Assembly (NCBI RefSeq): GCF_000152705.1
Contig: NZ_CH672413.1
Span: forward strand, 3,359,419-3,423,418
Reading direction: 5' to 3'
DNA from: Janibacter sp. HTCC2649
GTDB lineage: Bacteria; Actinomycetota; Actinomycetes; Actinomycetales; Dermatophilaceae
Length of the DNA stretch: 64,000 nt
Positions 53,563 through 62,646 of this stretch are shown here, piece by piece (the first letter of the stretch is position 1; every line of letters begins with the position of its first letter). Under the pieces are notes generated by a model. That model was not told the origin of the DNA and did not search any database. It saw only the letters and a list, made by a program, of their open reading frames with translations. The position numbers and the translations under genes were made by a program.

Positions 53563-53645
53563 CCCCGAGCTTCCGCCGGCGGATGACGCTCGGCGTCCTC
53601 GCGATCGTCCTCATCGTCGCGATCGCGTATGCCGTCCTGAACTGA
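53559..53645 (+). CDS. 28-residue single-helix membrane peptide
   Basis: An ATGA overlap links this mini-gene to the MFS stop codon, the same coupling seen between marR and the MFS gene. The product, MTPSFRRRMTLGVLAIVLIV then AIAYAVLN, is a basic N-terminus and one membrane helix. Many small transporter subunits look like this, so it may stabilise or regulate the exporter. It is too short for routine gene finding, and translation is not proved. Confidence 0.5.
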   Translation: MTPSFRRRMTLGVLAIVLIVAIAYAVLN

Positions 53646-53657
53646 CCTCAGGTCACC

Positions 53658-53736
53658 ACGACGAACGGCATTGTGCGATGCACGCTCAGTTGCTCCTTCG
53701 TCGCAAACGCGCGCATCGCACAATGCCGTTCGTCGT
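53658..53736. repeat. Large intergenic hairpin (24-bp arms)
   Basis: Left arm 53658-53681 (ACGACGAACGGCATTGTGCG plus ATGC) is perfectly complementary to 53713-53736, around a 31-nt loop. It starts 13 bases after the mini-gene stop and ends 53 bases before the stop of the convergent transglycosylase. Same architecture as the other hairpins, different arm sequence. Confidence 0.85.
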
Positions 53737-53788
53737 CACCTCTGGCCTCAGGGCGGTCGTACTTGTCAGGACTCCGGAGTGCCGTTTG

Positions 53789-55105
53789 CTACGGAAGGAG
53801 CAGGACGCTGCTGTAGGGCAGGACGACCGGGAGCTTGATGCCGAGCACGACGACCTCAACGGTCACGGTGTTCTTGACCGTGTCGACCTTGAGGACCTTG
53901 GCGGACAGGCCGAGGTACTGGCCCGCCGTGATCTTCACCGTGTCACCGGGGGAGAACGGGTCGGGGTCGACCGCCACCGTCGTGGACGGGAGCGGCGTTG
54001 CCGTGATCTTGGGGAGGGGAACGGGCAGGGCCGGAACGGACTTCGGGACCGTCGGCGGCTTGGGCGCAGACGTGGTGGAAGCGGGCTTGGGGGCGGGCTT
54101 GGCCGGGGAGCCGGGCTGGGTGCTCGGCGCGGGCCTGGGTGCCGTGGATGCAGCCGGAGTCGGGGTTGCGGTCCCACTCGGGGTGGCGCTGGCGCCAGGT
54201 CCGGGGGCGGCACCGGCCGGCGGCAGATAGGGCGCCTGGTCGCCGAAGCCCGGGGGAAGGGCGGTCGCCGGAAGGACGCTGTGACCGGAGCGGTAGGACG
54301 CCGCGATGCTCGTCACCTTGGCGACGTAGTCCATCGAGTAGTTGTAGCGAAGGACGGCGCGCGTGAGGTCGGCGGGCTGGGTGAGGTCGCCCGAGCCGGA
54401 GCAGAGATAGATCCCGGCAGCGGTCGCGGCGTCGGCCATGTTCTGGGGGTCCTTCCTGCCGTCACCGTTGCCGTCGGCGCCGACGGACTTCCAGGTGCCG
54501 GGGATGAACTGCATCGGACCCACCGCACGGTCGAAGAGGACGTCGCGGTCGAAGCGTCCACCGTCGGTGTCGGTGATGCGAGCAACGCCGGAGCCGGTGA
54601 GCGGGATGCCGAAGATGCCGGGCACTGCGGTGCCGTTGGCGTCGAGGAGGTTGCGTCCCCAGCGTCCGTGGTCGCTCTCGACCTTGCCGATGCCGGCGAG
54701 CAGCGCCCAGTCGATCTTGCAGCCGGGGTCGGCGGAGGCGAGGAGGCGCTGCGCGGCCTGGTATGCCGCGAGGGCCTGTGCCGGGATGCCGCTCGCGATG
54801 CTCGACAGACCCCAGGTCTGCGGCTCGGCGGAGGTGGTCAGCTCGGGCGGAATCGACGCGTTGGGGTTGGGCAGGTCCAACGGGGGGAGGGCGGGAAGGG
54901 ACGGGAGTGACGAGACTCCACCGGCCTGTTCGACCGCGACGGGCGGGACGACGATGCGCGGGCGGGCCTGGGCGTTGGGCTCGGTGGCAGCCACGGCCGC
55001 GACACCGGTGGAGGTCACGGCCAGAGCCGCAAGAGCCCCGACGACCCGTCGTCCAGTGGTGGTGCGCAGTGCGGCAAGTGCTGCCCGCTGGTTGCCGACG
55101 CCCAT
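53789..55105 (-). CDS. Secreted lytic transglycosylase with C-terminal KOW-like domain
   Basis: 438 residues, ATG preceded by GGAAGGAGAG. Signal peptide about 18-47; Pro/Leu-rich spacer; SLT-like catalytic domain about 105-285 with catalytic E143 (GKVESDHGRWG) and AVGPMQFIPGTWK, as in MltB-type enzymes. A Pro/Ala/Thr-rich low-complexity stretch (about 290-380) follows. The last 56 residues, DPFSPGDTVKITAGQYLGLSAKVLKV onward, read like a KOW/SH3 barrel (PGDxVxIxxGxYxG), normally a ribosomal or NusG module. In this secreted protein it may instead bind wall polymer. Confidence 0.88.
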   Translation of the reverse strand: MGVGNQRAALAALRTTTGRRVVGALAALAVTSTGVAAVAATEPNAQARPRIVVPPVAVEQAGGVSSLPSLPALPPLDLPNPNASIPPELTTSAEPQTWGLSSIASGIPAQALAAYQAAQRLLASADPGCKIDWALLAGIGKVESDHGRWGRNLLDANGTAVPGIFGIPLTGSGVARITDTDGGRFDRDVLFDRAVGPMQFIPGTWKSVGADGNGDGRKDPQNMADAATAAGIYLCSGSGDLTQPADLTRAVLRYNYSMDYVAKVTSIAASYRSGHSVLPATALPPGFGDQAPYLPPAGAAPGPGASATPSGTATPTPAASTAPRPAPSTQPGSPAKPAPKPASTTSAPKPPTVPKSVPALPVPLPKITATPLPSTTVAVDPDPFSPGDTVKITAGQYLGLSAKVLKVDTVKNTVTVEVVVLGIKLPVVLPYSSVLLLP

Positions 55106-55261
55106 GTCAGCTCTCCTTCCGATCGCGCCAAGGTTGGCACGCGCTTAGGTTACCCGGAGGAACCCACGAGCGGGAAACTGTCCGTGAGGCACCCCACACC
55201 GCAACTTAGTGCCCATCGCGCGCACGGTGGGCGCGAAGTGGCGCAGTGGCTTCGGACAGAC

Positions 55262-55299
55262 GACGGCGCCCGGCTCCCATGAGGGAACCGGGCGCCGTC
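55262..55299 (-). terminator. Intrinsic terminator of serC
   Basis: A 17-bp stem (GACGGCGCCCGGCTCCC against GGGAACCGGGCGCCGTC, one mismatch) with an ATGA loop, 30 bases beyond the leftward serC stop. Confidence 0.85.
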
Positions 55300-55329
55300 A
55301 GGTCCGTCAGGTCCGACAGGGTGCAGCGA

Positions 55330-56496
<1,167 letters not shown>

Positions 56497-56535
56497 TCAC
56501 CCACCGGACGACGTGAGACGGCCCCGGAAAGCGAG

Positions 56536-56574
56536 CGGCACGGCATACCCAAAGAATGTCGGTATGCCGTGCCG
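56536..56574 (-). terminator. Citrate synthase terminator containing the GGCATAC motif in both arms
   Basis: CGGCACGGCATACC (56536-56549) pairs perfectly with GGTATGCCGTGCCG (56561-56574) around an 11-nt loop, 20 bases past the leftward stop at 56594. The two arms are the over-represented GTATGCC/GGCATAC motif with extra matched bases. Confidence 0.75.
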
Positions 56575-56593
56575 TCACGTGAGCTGAGCCGGT

Positions 56594-57742
56594 TCAGCTT
56601 GCGCGGTAGCCCTTCACGGACTCGATGCCTCGGGTGGCCTCGCCGATGTAGCGCGAGCTCGGCCGGATGAGGCGGCCGGTCTGCTTCTGCTCAAGGATGT
56701 GCGCGGACCAGCCGGCCGTGCGCGCAGCGACGAACAGTGGCGTCATCATGTCGCCGGGGACCTGGGCGAAGTCGAGGAGCACCGCGGCCCAGTAGTCGAC
56801 GTTGGTCTCCATGACCCGCTCGGGGTGACGCTCGGCTAGGGCAGCGATGGCAGCCTTCTCGAGCTCGGCGGCCACCTCGTAGCGCGGGGCGCCGAGGCGC
56901 TTGCAGGTGTCGCGCAGGACGGCAGCGCGCGGGTCGTAGGCGCGGTAGACGCGGTGACCGAAGCCCATGAGCCGCTCGCCACGATCGAGCACACCCTTGA
57001 CGTATGCCGTCGCGTCACCGGTGCGTTCGACGCCCTCGATCATGTGCTGGGCGCGCGAGGGTGCGCCACCGTGGAGCGGGCCGGACAGGGCGCCGATGGC
57101 ACCCGAGAGGCAGGCCGCGACGTCGGCGCCGGTCGAGGCGATGACGCGTGCGGTGAAGGTCGAGGCGTTCATGCCGTGCTCGGCCGCGGAGATGAAGTAG
57201 GCGTCGATGGCCTCGACGTGCTTGGGGTCGGGCTCGCCGCGCCAGCGGATCATGAAGCGCTCGACGATGGTGCGACCCTCGTCGACCCGCTTCTGCGGAA
57301 CCATCGGCGAGGTCTGCCCGTGGGCGGACTGGCCGATGAACGACAGTGCCATGACCGAGGCGCGAGCCAGGTTGTCGCGAGCCTCTGCTGCGTCGATGTC
57401 GAGGAGCGGCTTGAACCCCCAGACCGGTGCGAGCTGGGCCAGCGAGGACTGGACGTCGACCCGGATGTCGCCGGTGTGGACGGGGAGCGGGAACGGCTCG
57501 GCCGGAGGCAGGCCCGGGTCGAACTCGTTGTCGACGAGCAGCCCCCAGACCTGGCCGAAGCTCACGCGACCGACGAGGTCCTTGATGTCGACGCCGCGAT
57601 ATCGCAGCGCGCCACCTTCCTTGTCGGGTTCGGCGATGGTCGACTCGAACGCGATGACGCCTTCGAGGCCGGGCCGGAAGTCGGGGTCCGCGGTGGCGGG
57701 CTGGGCAGCGGTCGGCTGGTCGGTCTGGGACTGCGGTGTCAC
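56594..57742 (-). CDS. gltA: Citrate synthase, type II-like actinobacterial form
   Basis: 382 residues from the GTG at 57740-57742 (GAGGGA upstream). An in-frame ATG at 57817 would add 25 residues rich in cysteine (VCRDAQCCCP). Conserved: LHGGAPSRAQHMI (His), MGFGHRVYRAYDPRAAVLR (His, Arg) and NVDYWAAVLL (Asp). It condenses oxaloacetate with acetyl-CoA; some close relatives act on propionyl-CoA as 2-methylcitrate synthases, but no prp genes are nearby. It is divergent from the MFS gene at 57877. Confidence 0.93.
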   Translation of the reverse strand: MTPQSQTDQPTAAQPATADPDFRPGLEGVIAFESTIAEPDKEGGALRYRGVDIKDLVGRVSFGQVWGLLVDNEFDPGLPPAEPFPLPVHTGDIRVDVQSSLAQLAPVWGFKPLLDIDAAEARDNLARASVMALSFIGQSAHGQTSPMVPQKRVDEGRTIVERFMIRWRGEPDPKHVEAIDAYFISAAEHGMNASTFTARVIASTGADVAACLSGAIGALSGPLHGGAPSRAQHMIEGVERTGDATAYVKGVLDRGERLMGFGHRVYRAYDPRAAVLRDTCKRLGAPRYEVAAELEKAAIAALAERHPERVMETNVDYWAAVLLDFAQVPGDMMTPLFVAARTAGWSAHILEQKQTGRLIRPSSRYIGEATRGIESVKGYRAS

Positions 57743-57876
57743 AAGTTCCCTCGTCTCGGGTTCTTCCGGTGTCGGGCAGCAACATTGTGCATCCCGGCAG
57801 ACGGTGTGGTGGGTCATGCGGTCGGATCGATGGGCGATCCACAGTTGCTTCCAACCTACGTGTCAGGGTTGGGCTC

Positions 57877-59112
57877 GTGTCATCCGCCGACGACTTCTCG
57901 CTCCGGAGCATCGCGTTGCCGGCGTTCGGGCCCACCGCGGTCTGGTCGGTCGGGGTCGGCGCCTCGGTCCCGGTCGTGGCGCTCAGTGCCCGCAACCTGG
58001 GCGCGAGCATCGCCCTGGCGGCGGCCTTCGTCCTCATCGAGGGCATCTCGGCCTTCGTGTCGTCCCTGCCCGCGGGTTCGCTCGTGGCGCGCATCGGTGA
58101 ACGCCGTGCCCTCGCTGGCGCGGCCGTCGTCGATGCCCTAGGCGCCGCGCTCGCGGTCGTCGCGCCGAACCTGTGGACGCTAGGCATCGCCATCGGGCTC
58201 ATGGGGATGACGGGTTCGGTGTTCCTCCTGGCTCGGCAGTCCTGGCTGACCGCTCGAGCGCCGGTGCGCATCCGCGCCCGTGCGATGTCGACGATGGGTG
58301 GCGTCCAACGCGTGGGCCTGTTCGTCGGACCGTTCATCGCGGCTCCGCTCATCCATGTGTGGGGAACCCAGGCGGCGTATGCCGTCGCGGTCGCCGCCGG
58401 TCTGTCGGCTGCGGTTTGGGCGTGGTTCGGTCTGCGGGACGCCGACGATGCCGGCGACGGAGTGACTGCGGCCGGTCACGGAGGTCGTGGGGCGGGGGAG
58501 CGGGTCAGTCTGCTCGAGGTGATCCGCAACCACCGGCGGGTGCTGATGACGATCGGTCTCGGGGTGCTGCTCATCGGTGCCGCGCGCCAGGGACGGTTCG
58601 TCATCGTGCCCCTGTGGGCCGAGTCGGTCGGCATCACCGACAGCCAGACGGCACTGATCTTCGGGATCGCCGGGGGAGCGGAGGTGCTCCTCTTCTATCC
58701 GGCCGGCTCAGTGATGGACCGGTTCGGGCGGGTGTGGGTCGCGGTTCCCTTCCTCGTCGTGCTCGGGGTGGGGATGGTGCTGCTGCCGCTCTCGCACAGC
58801 TTCGCCGCGGTCGCCGCCGTCTCGACGCTCATGGGGATCGGCAACGGCCTGGGCTCGGGCATCGTCCAGACGCTGGGTGCCGACGCGGCTCCCGTGGTCG
58901 GCCGGGCGCAGTTCCTCTCGGTGTGGCGGTTCGTCTCGCTCATCGGCCAGAACGGCGCGCCACTCCTCGTCAGTGGCGTCACGGTCATCGCCAGCCTCGG
59001 GGTCGCTTGCGTCGTTCTCGGACTGCTCGTGCTGGGAGGTGCGCCGTGGCTGGCACGGTGGCTACCGGCATACGATCCGCGCCGCGCAGCGGTCCGGCCT
59101 GTCCGCCCGTGA
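57877..59112 (+). CDS. Major facilitator superfamily transporter
   Basis: 411 residues from a GTG. Twelve helices; motif AGSLVARIGERRALAGAAV at loop 2-3 and a second, weaker repeat at loop 8-9 (GSVMDRFGRVWVAVPFLV). The centre loop DADDAGDGVTAAGHGGRG is polar. It looks like a drug or metabolite exporter. The DtxR-type regulator starts 15 bases after its stop and may be co-transcribed. Substrate unknown. Confidence 0.85.
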   Translation: MSSADDFSLRSIALPAFGPTAVWSVGVGASVPVVALSARNLGASIALAAAFVLIEGISAFVSSLPAGSLVARIGERRALAGAAVVDALGAALAVVAPNLWTLGIAIGLMGMTGSVFLLARQSWLTARAPVRIRARAMSTMGGVQRVGLFVGPFIAAPLIHVWGTQAAYAVAVAAGLSAAVWAWFGLRDADDAGDGVTAAGHGGRGAGERVSLLEVIRNHRRVLMTIGLGVLLIGAARQGRFVIVPLWAESVGITDSQTALIFGIAGGAEVLLFYPAGSVMDRFGRVWVAVPFLVVLGVGMVLLPLSHSFAAVAAVSTLMGIGNGLGSGIVQTLGADAAPVVGRAQFLSVWRFVSLIGQNGAPLLVSGVTVIASLGVACVVLGLLVLGGAPWLARWLPAYDPRRAAVRPVRP

Positions 59113-59127
59113 TGAGAGACTGACGTC

Positions 59128-59835
59128 GTGACCGATCTCATCGACACCACGGAGATGTATCTCCGCACCGTCTTCGAACTTGAAGAAGAAGGCATCACCC
59201 CGTTGCGGGCACGGATCGCCGAGCGACTCGGCCACTCCGGGCCCACCGTCTCGCAGACGGTGGCGCGCATGGAGCGCGACGGGCTTCTCGCCGTTGCCGG
59301 TGACCGTCACATCGAGCTGTCCACCGAGGGGCGACGCCTCGCGACGCGGGTCATGCGCAAGCACCGCATCGCCGAGCGACTCCTCGTCGACGTCATCGGC
59401 CTCGAGTGGGAGTACGTCCACGAAGAGGCCTGTCGGTGGGAGCACGTCATGTCCGACCGGGTCGAGATCAAGATCCTCGCGATGCTCGCCGACCACGCCG
59501 AGTCGCCCTACGGCAACCCGATCCCGGGGCTCGACGAGTTCGGTGAGGCGCTGGGCGAGGACTTCCGCCTGGGCCTGTCGACGCTGAGCGAGGTCGCCGA
59601 GGTGGAGCCCATCACGGTGACGGTGCGACGCATCGGGGAGCCGGCCCAGGTCGACCACGAGGCCCTGGGGCTCATCACGGCCGCCGGGCTCCTGCCGGGT
59701 CAGCTCGCGGTGGTTCGCCGTGAAGGCGGCCGCGTCATTGCCGCGCTCGCCGGCGCCGACGAGTCCACGGGGGTCTCGCTGCCCGACGACATCGCGTCAC
59801 ACGTGTTCGTGGCGCGGGCCGCGTCCCCCGTCTGA
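59128..59835 (+). CDS. DtxR/IdeR-family metal-dependent repressor
   Basis: 235 residues from a GTG. The winged helix spans residues 1-60 (DTTEMYLRTVFELEEEGITPLRARIAERLGHSGPTVSQTVARMERDGLL). A dimerisation and metal domain with RKHRIAERLLVDVIGLEWEYVHEEACRWEHVMSD follows (the Cys, His and Glu residues that bind Fe or Mn), and an SH3-like C-domain closes it. The full three-domain length fits IdeR/DtxR, the iron-dependent master repressor, better than MntR. A close match to IdeR cannot be confirmed here. Confidence 0.88.
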   Translation: MTDLIDTTEMYLRTVFELEEEGITPLRARIAERLGHSGPTVSQTVARMERDGLLAVAGDRHIELSTEGRRLATRVMRKHRIAERLLVDVIGLEWEYVHEEACRWEHVMSDRVEIKILAMLADHAESPYGNPIPGLDEFGEALGEDFRLGLSTLSEVAEVEPITVTVRRIGEPAQVDHEALGLITAAGLLPGQLAVVRREGGRVIAALAGADESTGVSLPDDIASHVFVARAASPV

Positions 59836-59879
59836 CCGCTGGTTTGCGCCATACTCGACCCCGCGGACACCGCTGGGCC

Positions 59880-59926
59880 GTTACCGGAATGTGACTTTGC
59901 GTGATCGCACCGTTACCGTGGGTTAC
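59880..59926 (+). promoter_or_regulatory. Phased GTTAC/GTGAC repeats upstream of the secreted M15-like gene
   Basis: GTTAC, GTGAC, GTGAT, GTTAC and GTTAC start at 59880, 59891, 59901, 59912 and 59922, spacings 11, 10, 11 and 10 bases, all on one strand. Exact helical phasing over five copies is unlikely to be chance. It ends 29 bases before the GTG start. Confidence 0.55.
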
Positions 59927-59954
59927 TCCCTGATCCACCGAGAGGTTCTCTTTC

Positions 59955-60779
59955 GTGATTTCCCCTGAAACGCGTTCCGGTCGCCGCCGCGCTCACAAGC
60001 GCAGCCGACTCCCTGACTTTTCCGCTCTCTCGTCGCTCTCCCGACCCACCGTGGTCAAGAGCCTCGTGGGCCTCGGCCTCGCGTCCAGCGTCGCCGCCGC
60101 CGTGGCGATCCCCGTCCAGGCAGCACCCAGCCAGGTCCAGCTCTCCGGTCAGACCTCCGCCCTGGTCGCCCGCGACCGCAGCGACGCCGCAACGGGCACG
60201 TCGCGCAGCACCAGCCGCGCCTCCGTGGCCCAGGCCGGCATCGCTGTGACCGCCCCGGCCGCTGCCGAGAGCGTCAAGGTCTCCGCGGGACCCGCAGGCG
60301 TCACCGCCGTGGCCAAGCCCGCACCCAAGGTCGAGCCGGTGGTCGACAAGACCCCCGACAAGGCCAGCGACACGTCGTCGGACAAGAAGACCTCCACGTC
60401 CACCTCCACGGCGAAGTCCGTGCCCTCGGGCGTCGGGTCGGGTGCCTACGTCGGCTGGTGCAGCGCCAAGGGCCTGGGTCCCAACGCCTCCACGGTCTGC
60501 TCGGCGGTTCGCTCCAACTTCGGCATCACCAACATCGGCGGCTTCCGCGCCGGAGCCGGTGACCACGGCACCGGCAAGGCGGTCGACGTCATGGTGGCCG
60601 GTTCGACTGGTGACGCCGTCGCCCAGTGGGCCATCAACCACATGGGTCAGCTCAACATCACCTACGTGATCTGGAAGCAGCGCATCTGGCTGGCCGGCGC
60701 CTCGAGCTGGCGGTCGATGGAGGACCGCGGTTCGGTCACGGCCAACCACTACGACCACGTGCACATCTCGGTGGAGTGA
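59955..60779 (+). CDS. Secreted protein with LAS/M15-like peptidase domain (ARB_07466-type)
   Basis: 274 residues from a GTG with GAGAGG upstream. Basic start, signal helix about 35-58, then a Ser/Thr/Lys-rich spacer. The C-terminal 110 residues contain GGFRAGAGDHGTGKAVDVMV and YDHVHISVE. This H-x6-D...HxH pattern is the zinc site of LAS/M15 D,D- or L,D-peptidases (ARB_07466-like domain). It is likely a peptidoglycan hydrolase. It is followed by a strong terminator. Confidence 0.85.
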   Translation: MISPETRSGRRRAHKRSRLPDFSALSSLSRPTVVKSLVGLGLASSVAAAVAIPVQAAPSQVQLSGQTSALVARDRSDAATGTSRSTSRASVAQAGIAVTAPAAAESVKVSAGPAGVTAVAKPAPKVEPVVDKTPDKASDTSSDKKTSTSTSTAKSVPSGVGSGAYVGWCSAKGLGPNASTVCSAVRSNFGITNIGGFRAGAGDHGTGKAVDVMVAGSTGDAVAQWAINHMGQLNITYVIWKQRIWLAGASSWRSMEDRGSVTANHYDHVHISVE

Positions 60780-60800
60780 CCCGAGTCCACACGCATGGGC

Positions 60801-60835
60801 TGAGGGCGGGGAACCCGGACGGTTCCCCGCCCTCA
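60801..60835 (+). terminator. Intrinsic terminator of M15-like gene
   Basis: TGAGGGCGGGGAACC paired perfectly with GGTTCCCCGCCCTCA around a 5-nt loop (CGGAC), 22 bases after the stop. Confidence 0.92.
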
Positions 60836-60913
60836 GTCATGTCCCGGGTGGGGCCGCTGAGGGCCCTTGTCGAGCTGCGAGAGGGACGCCACGAAGCATG
60901 TGAGCGACTCGTC

Positions 60914-60953
60914 GTGACCCAAACGTGACTTTCCCCGAAGGGTTGGGTACCGT
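60914..60953 (+). promoter_or_regulatory. Promoter of the riboswitch-NlpC/P60 unit
   Basis: GTGAC at 60914 and 60925 (11 bases apart) precede TACCGT (60948-60953), a good -10; the second GTGAC overlaps the -35 position. Transcription would start near 60960, about 50 bases ahead of the riboswitch core. Confidence 0.45.
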
Positions 60954-61009
60954 TGCACCGACTCGTCCTCCCCTGGGGTGAGTTGTCGCGACGGATTGCC
61001 GAGTCCTGT

Positions 61010-61167
61010 CACCGTCGCCGACTGCAACGCAATCCGCTTGACAGGAGCGGGGGACCCAATTCTGGGGCAACGGAACATGGTTGCTCCTTGGGGTTAAGTC
61101 AGTTCCGACTGGCCGGGCAGAACCTCCGCCCGAACCCGACAGCTCACCCCGCAGGCATCGAGAGGTT
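61010..61167 (+). ncRNA. ydaO/yuaA-type c-di-AMP riboswitch
   Basis: The leader contains the conserved blocks of this class in order: GAGCGGGGGACCCAA near 61045, CTTGGGGTTAAGTC at 61087, and CGAACCCGACAGCTCACCCC followed by GCAGGC at 61131-61156. The first and third closely resemble the B. subtilis ydaO aptamer. In actinobacteria these leaders precede wall-hydrolase genes (rpf, nlpC), and ligand binding ends transcription. The last block ends 17 bases before the GTG start, leaving little room for a separate expression platform. Confidence 0.88.
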
Positions 61168-61172
61168 CACAC

Positions 61173-61970
61173 GTGGCTCACTCCACCAACGGGCGGCACC
61201 GCACGCCCGGACGACACAACCCTGTCTCCGAACTGTCTGTCCTTGCCTCGCGCGCCGGTGTCACCGGTGCCAAGGCCTCCGCGGTGCTCGCTGCATCCGG
61301 TGGTCTCGTGGCAGCCTTCGCTCTCCCGGCGTCCGCCACCCAGGACACCGCCCAGAAGGCCACGACGAGCGCTCCTGCAGCTCCCGTCGCCGCCCCCGCA
61401 GCCCCGGCCATCAGCGCCCCGGCCGCCTCCACTCCCGTCAAGGCCCAGGCCATTGGCGTCACCGGCGTCACGGTGATCGCCAAGCCGAAGCCCAAGCCGA
61501 AGCCCAAGCCCGTTGTCGTCGAGAAGTCGACCGACACACAGGCCTCGAGCACGGAGCGTTCCGCGTCCACCACGCGCGTCCAGACCGCCGCGAGCCGGTC
61601 CGCGACCCGCACGCCGACCAACAACAACGTCGCGCAGTCCGCGAGCGGGATCGTCAACATCGCGCGCACGCTGCTCGGCATCGGGTACGTCTACGGCGGC
61701 GAGACCCCTGCTGGCTTCGACTGCTCCGGCTTCACCCAGTACGTCTATGGCAAGGCTGGCGTCTCCATCCCCCGCACCGCGTCCGCTCAGCAGCGCGCCG
61801 CGACCCGTGTGTCGAGCCCTCGCCCCGGCGACCTCGTCTTCTACGGCAGCCCGGCCTGGCACGTTGGCATCTTCACCGGTGGCGACATGATGATCGACTC
61901 GCCGAAGCCCGGCGCGTCGACCAGCGAGCGCCACATGTTTGGGACCCCCACCGGCTTCGGCCGCTTCTGA
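61173..61970 (+). CDS. Secreted NlpC/P60 peptidoglycan endopeptidase
   Basis: 265 residues from a GTG with GAGAGG before it. Signal peptide about 28-56, then an Ala/Pro- and Lys-Pro-rich spacer (KPKPKPKPKP) and a C-terminal NlpC/P60 domain. Its catalytic C184 is in GFDCSGFTQYVY and H230 in WHVGIFTGG. It should cleave D-iGlu-DAP-type bonds in stem peptides, as RipA does. Expression appears to be controlled by a c-di-AMP riboswitch and a GTGAC promoter, linking wall turnover to the second messenger. Confidence 0.93.
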   Translation: MAHSTNGRHRTPGRHNPVSELSVLASRAGVTGAKASAVLAASGGLVAAFALPASATQDTAQKATTSAPAAPVAAPAAPAISAPAASTPVKAQAIGVTGVTVIAKPKPKPKPKPVVVEKSTDTQASSTERSASTTRVQTAASRSATRTPTNNNVAQSASGIVNIARTLLGIGYVYGGETPAGFDCSGFTQYVYGKAGVSIPRTASAQQRAATRVSSPRPGDLVFYGSPAWHVGIFTGGDMMIDSPKPGASTSERHMFGTPTGFGRF

Positions 61971-61978
61971 GAGGGCCC

Positions 61979-61999
61979 GGTCACCTCTGAGAGGTGACC
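61979..61999 (+). terminator. Short hairpin after NlpC/P60 gene
   Basis: GGTCACCTC-TGA-GAGGTGACC: a perfect 9-bp stem with a 3-nt loop, nine bases after the stop. Confidence 0.7.
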
Positions 62000-62018
62000 A
62001 CCCGGCATACGCCTGATC

Positions 62019-62054
62019 GAACGCCCCCAGACCCTCACGGGTCTGGGGGCGTTC
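62019..62054 (+). terminator. Second, stronger terminator
   Basis: GAACGCCCCCAGACCC-TCAC-GGGTCTGGGGGCGTTC, a perfect 16-bp stem with a 4-nt loop. Its right half is repeated almost exactly at 63321-63347. Confidence 0.9.
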
Positions 62055-62093
62055 GTGCTGTGGTCCGCGATCGCTTGCGTAGCATGGTGGGTG

Positions 62094-62570
62094 ATGAGCA
62101 ATGGCGAGAGGCCGCAAACCACGGTGCGCTACGCGCTCTGGCTGGTGGGGTTGTTTGCCTTGCTGGCGGGGATCGTCGGGATGCACGGGCTGAACAGCCA
62201 TGGTGCGATGGCTGCGGAAGAGCACCCGCCCGCGCACTCTGTGGTGGCTGGGCATGGTGGGGCCGCTCGCGGCACGATCGATGACGCCATGGTGGTCGTC
62301 GTCGATGAGATGGCCAGTCCTGTTGCGTCGCTTGTCGTCGTGGCGGTTGCTGCCGGTCCGTCCGGCACGGACGGCGGCATGGGTGGCATGTCCAGCATGT
62401 GTGTCGCGATTCTGGTCCTCGCTCTCGCCATCCTTCTGCGGCTCCTGGGCGCCGCACCTGGGCTGCTGACGCTGGCTCGCACGGTGCAGGCTCCGGTCGG
62501 GAGCTCGGCGCCTCACGCTCGTGACCCGGACCCGCCTTCTCTGATTCACCTGTCGATTCAGCGCTGCTGA
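62094..62570 (+). CDS. Small two-helix membrane protein next to the DUF305 gene (DUF6153-like)
   Basis: 158 residues from the ATG at 62094; TAGCAT (62080-62085) ends eight bases before it. Helix 1 (about 12-32, WLVGLFALLAGIVGMHGL) is followed by a His-containing loop (HGAMAAEEHPPAHSVVAGHGG). A Gly/Met-rich GGMGGMSSMC then precedes a last helix. The His/Met/Cys content and position suggest copper handling; it resembles DUF6153 proteins, but that is a tentative match. Confidence 0.65.
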   Translation: MSNGERPQTTVRYALWLVGLFALLAGIVGMHGLNSHGAMAAEEHPPAHSVVAGHGGAARGTIDDAMVVVVDEMASPVASLVVVAVAAGPSGTDGGMGGMSSMCVAILVLALAILLRLLGAAPGLLTLARTVQAPVGSSAPHARDPDPPSLIHLSIQRC

Positions 62571-62646
62571 GGGTCATTGGCCCGCCACACCTGGCGGGCC
62601 GCGACCTTCGCATGCCCTCACATCAACAGACCAGATCGGAAAGACC

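Noticed and set aside
61501..61515. Short tandem CCCAAGCCGAAG repeats as a possible regulatory or CRISPR-like array
   Set aside because: They encode the Lys-Pro spacer of the NlpC/P60 protein; no CRISPR array (spaced identical repeats) is present anywhere in the window.
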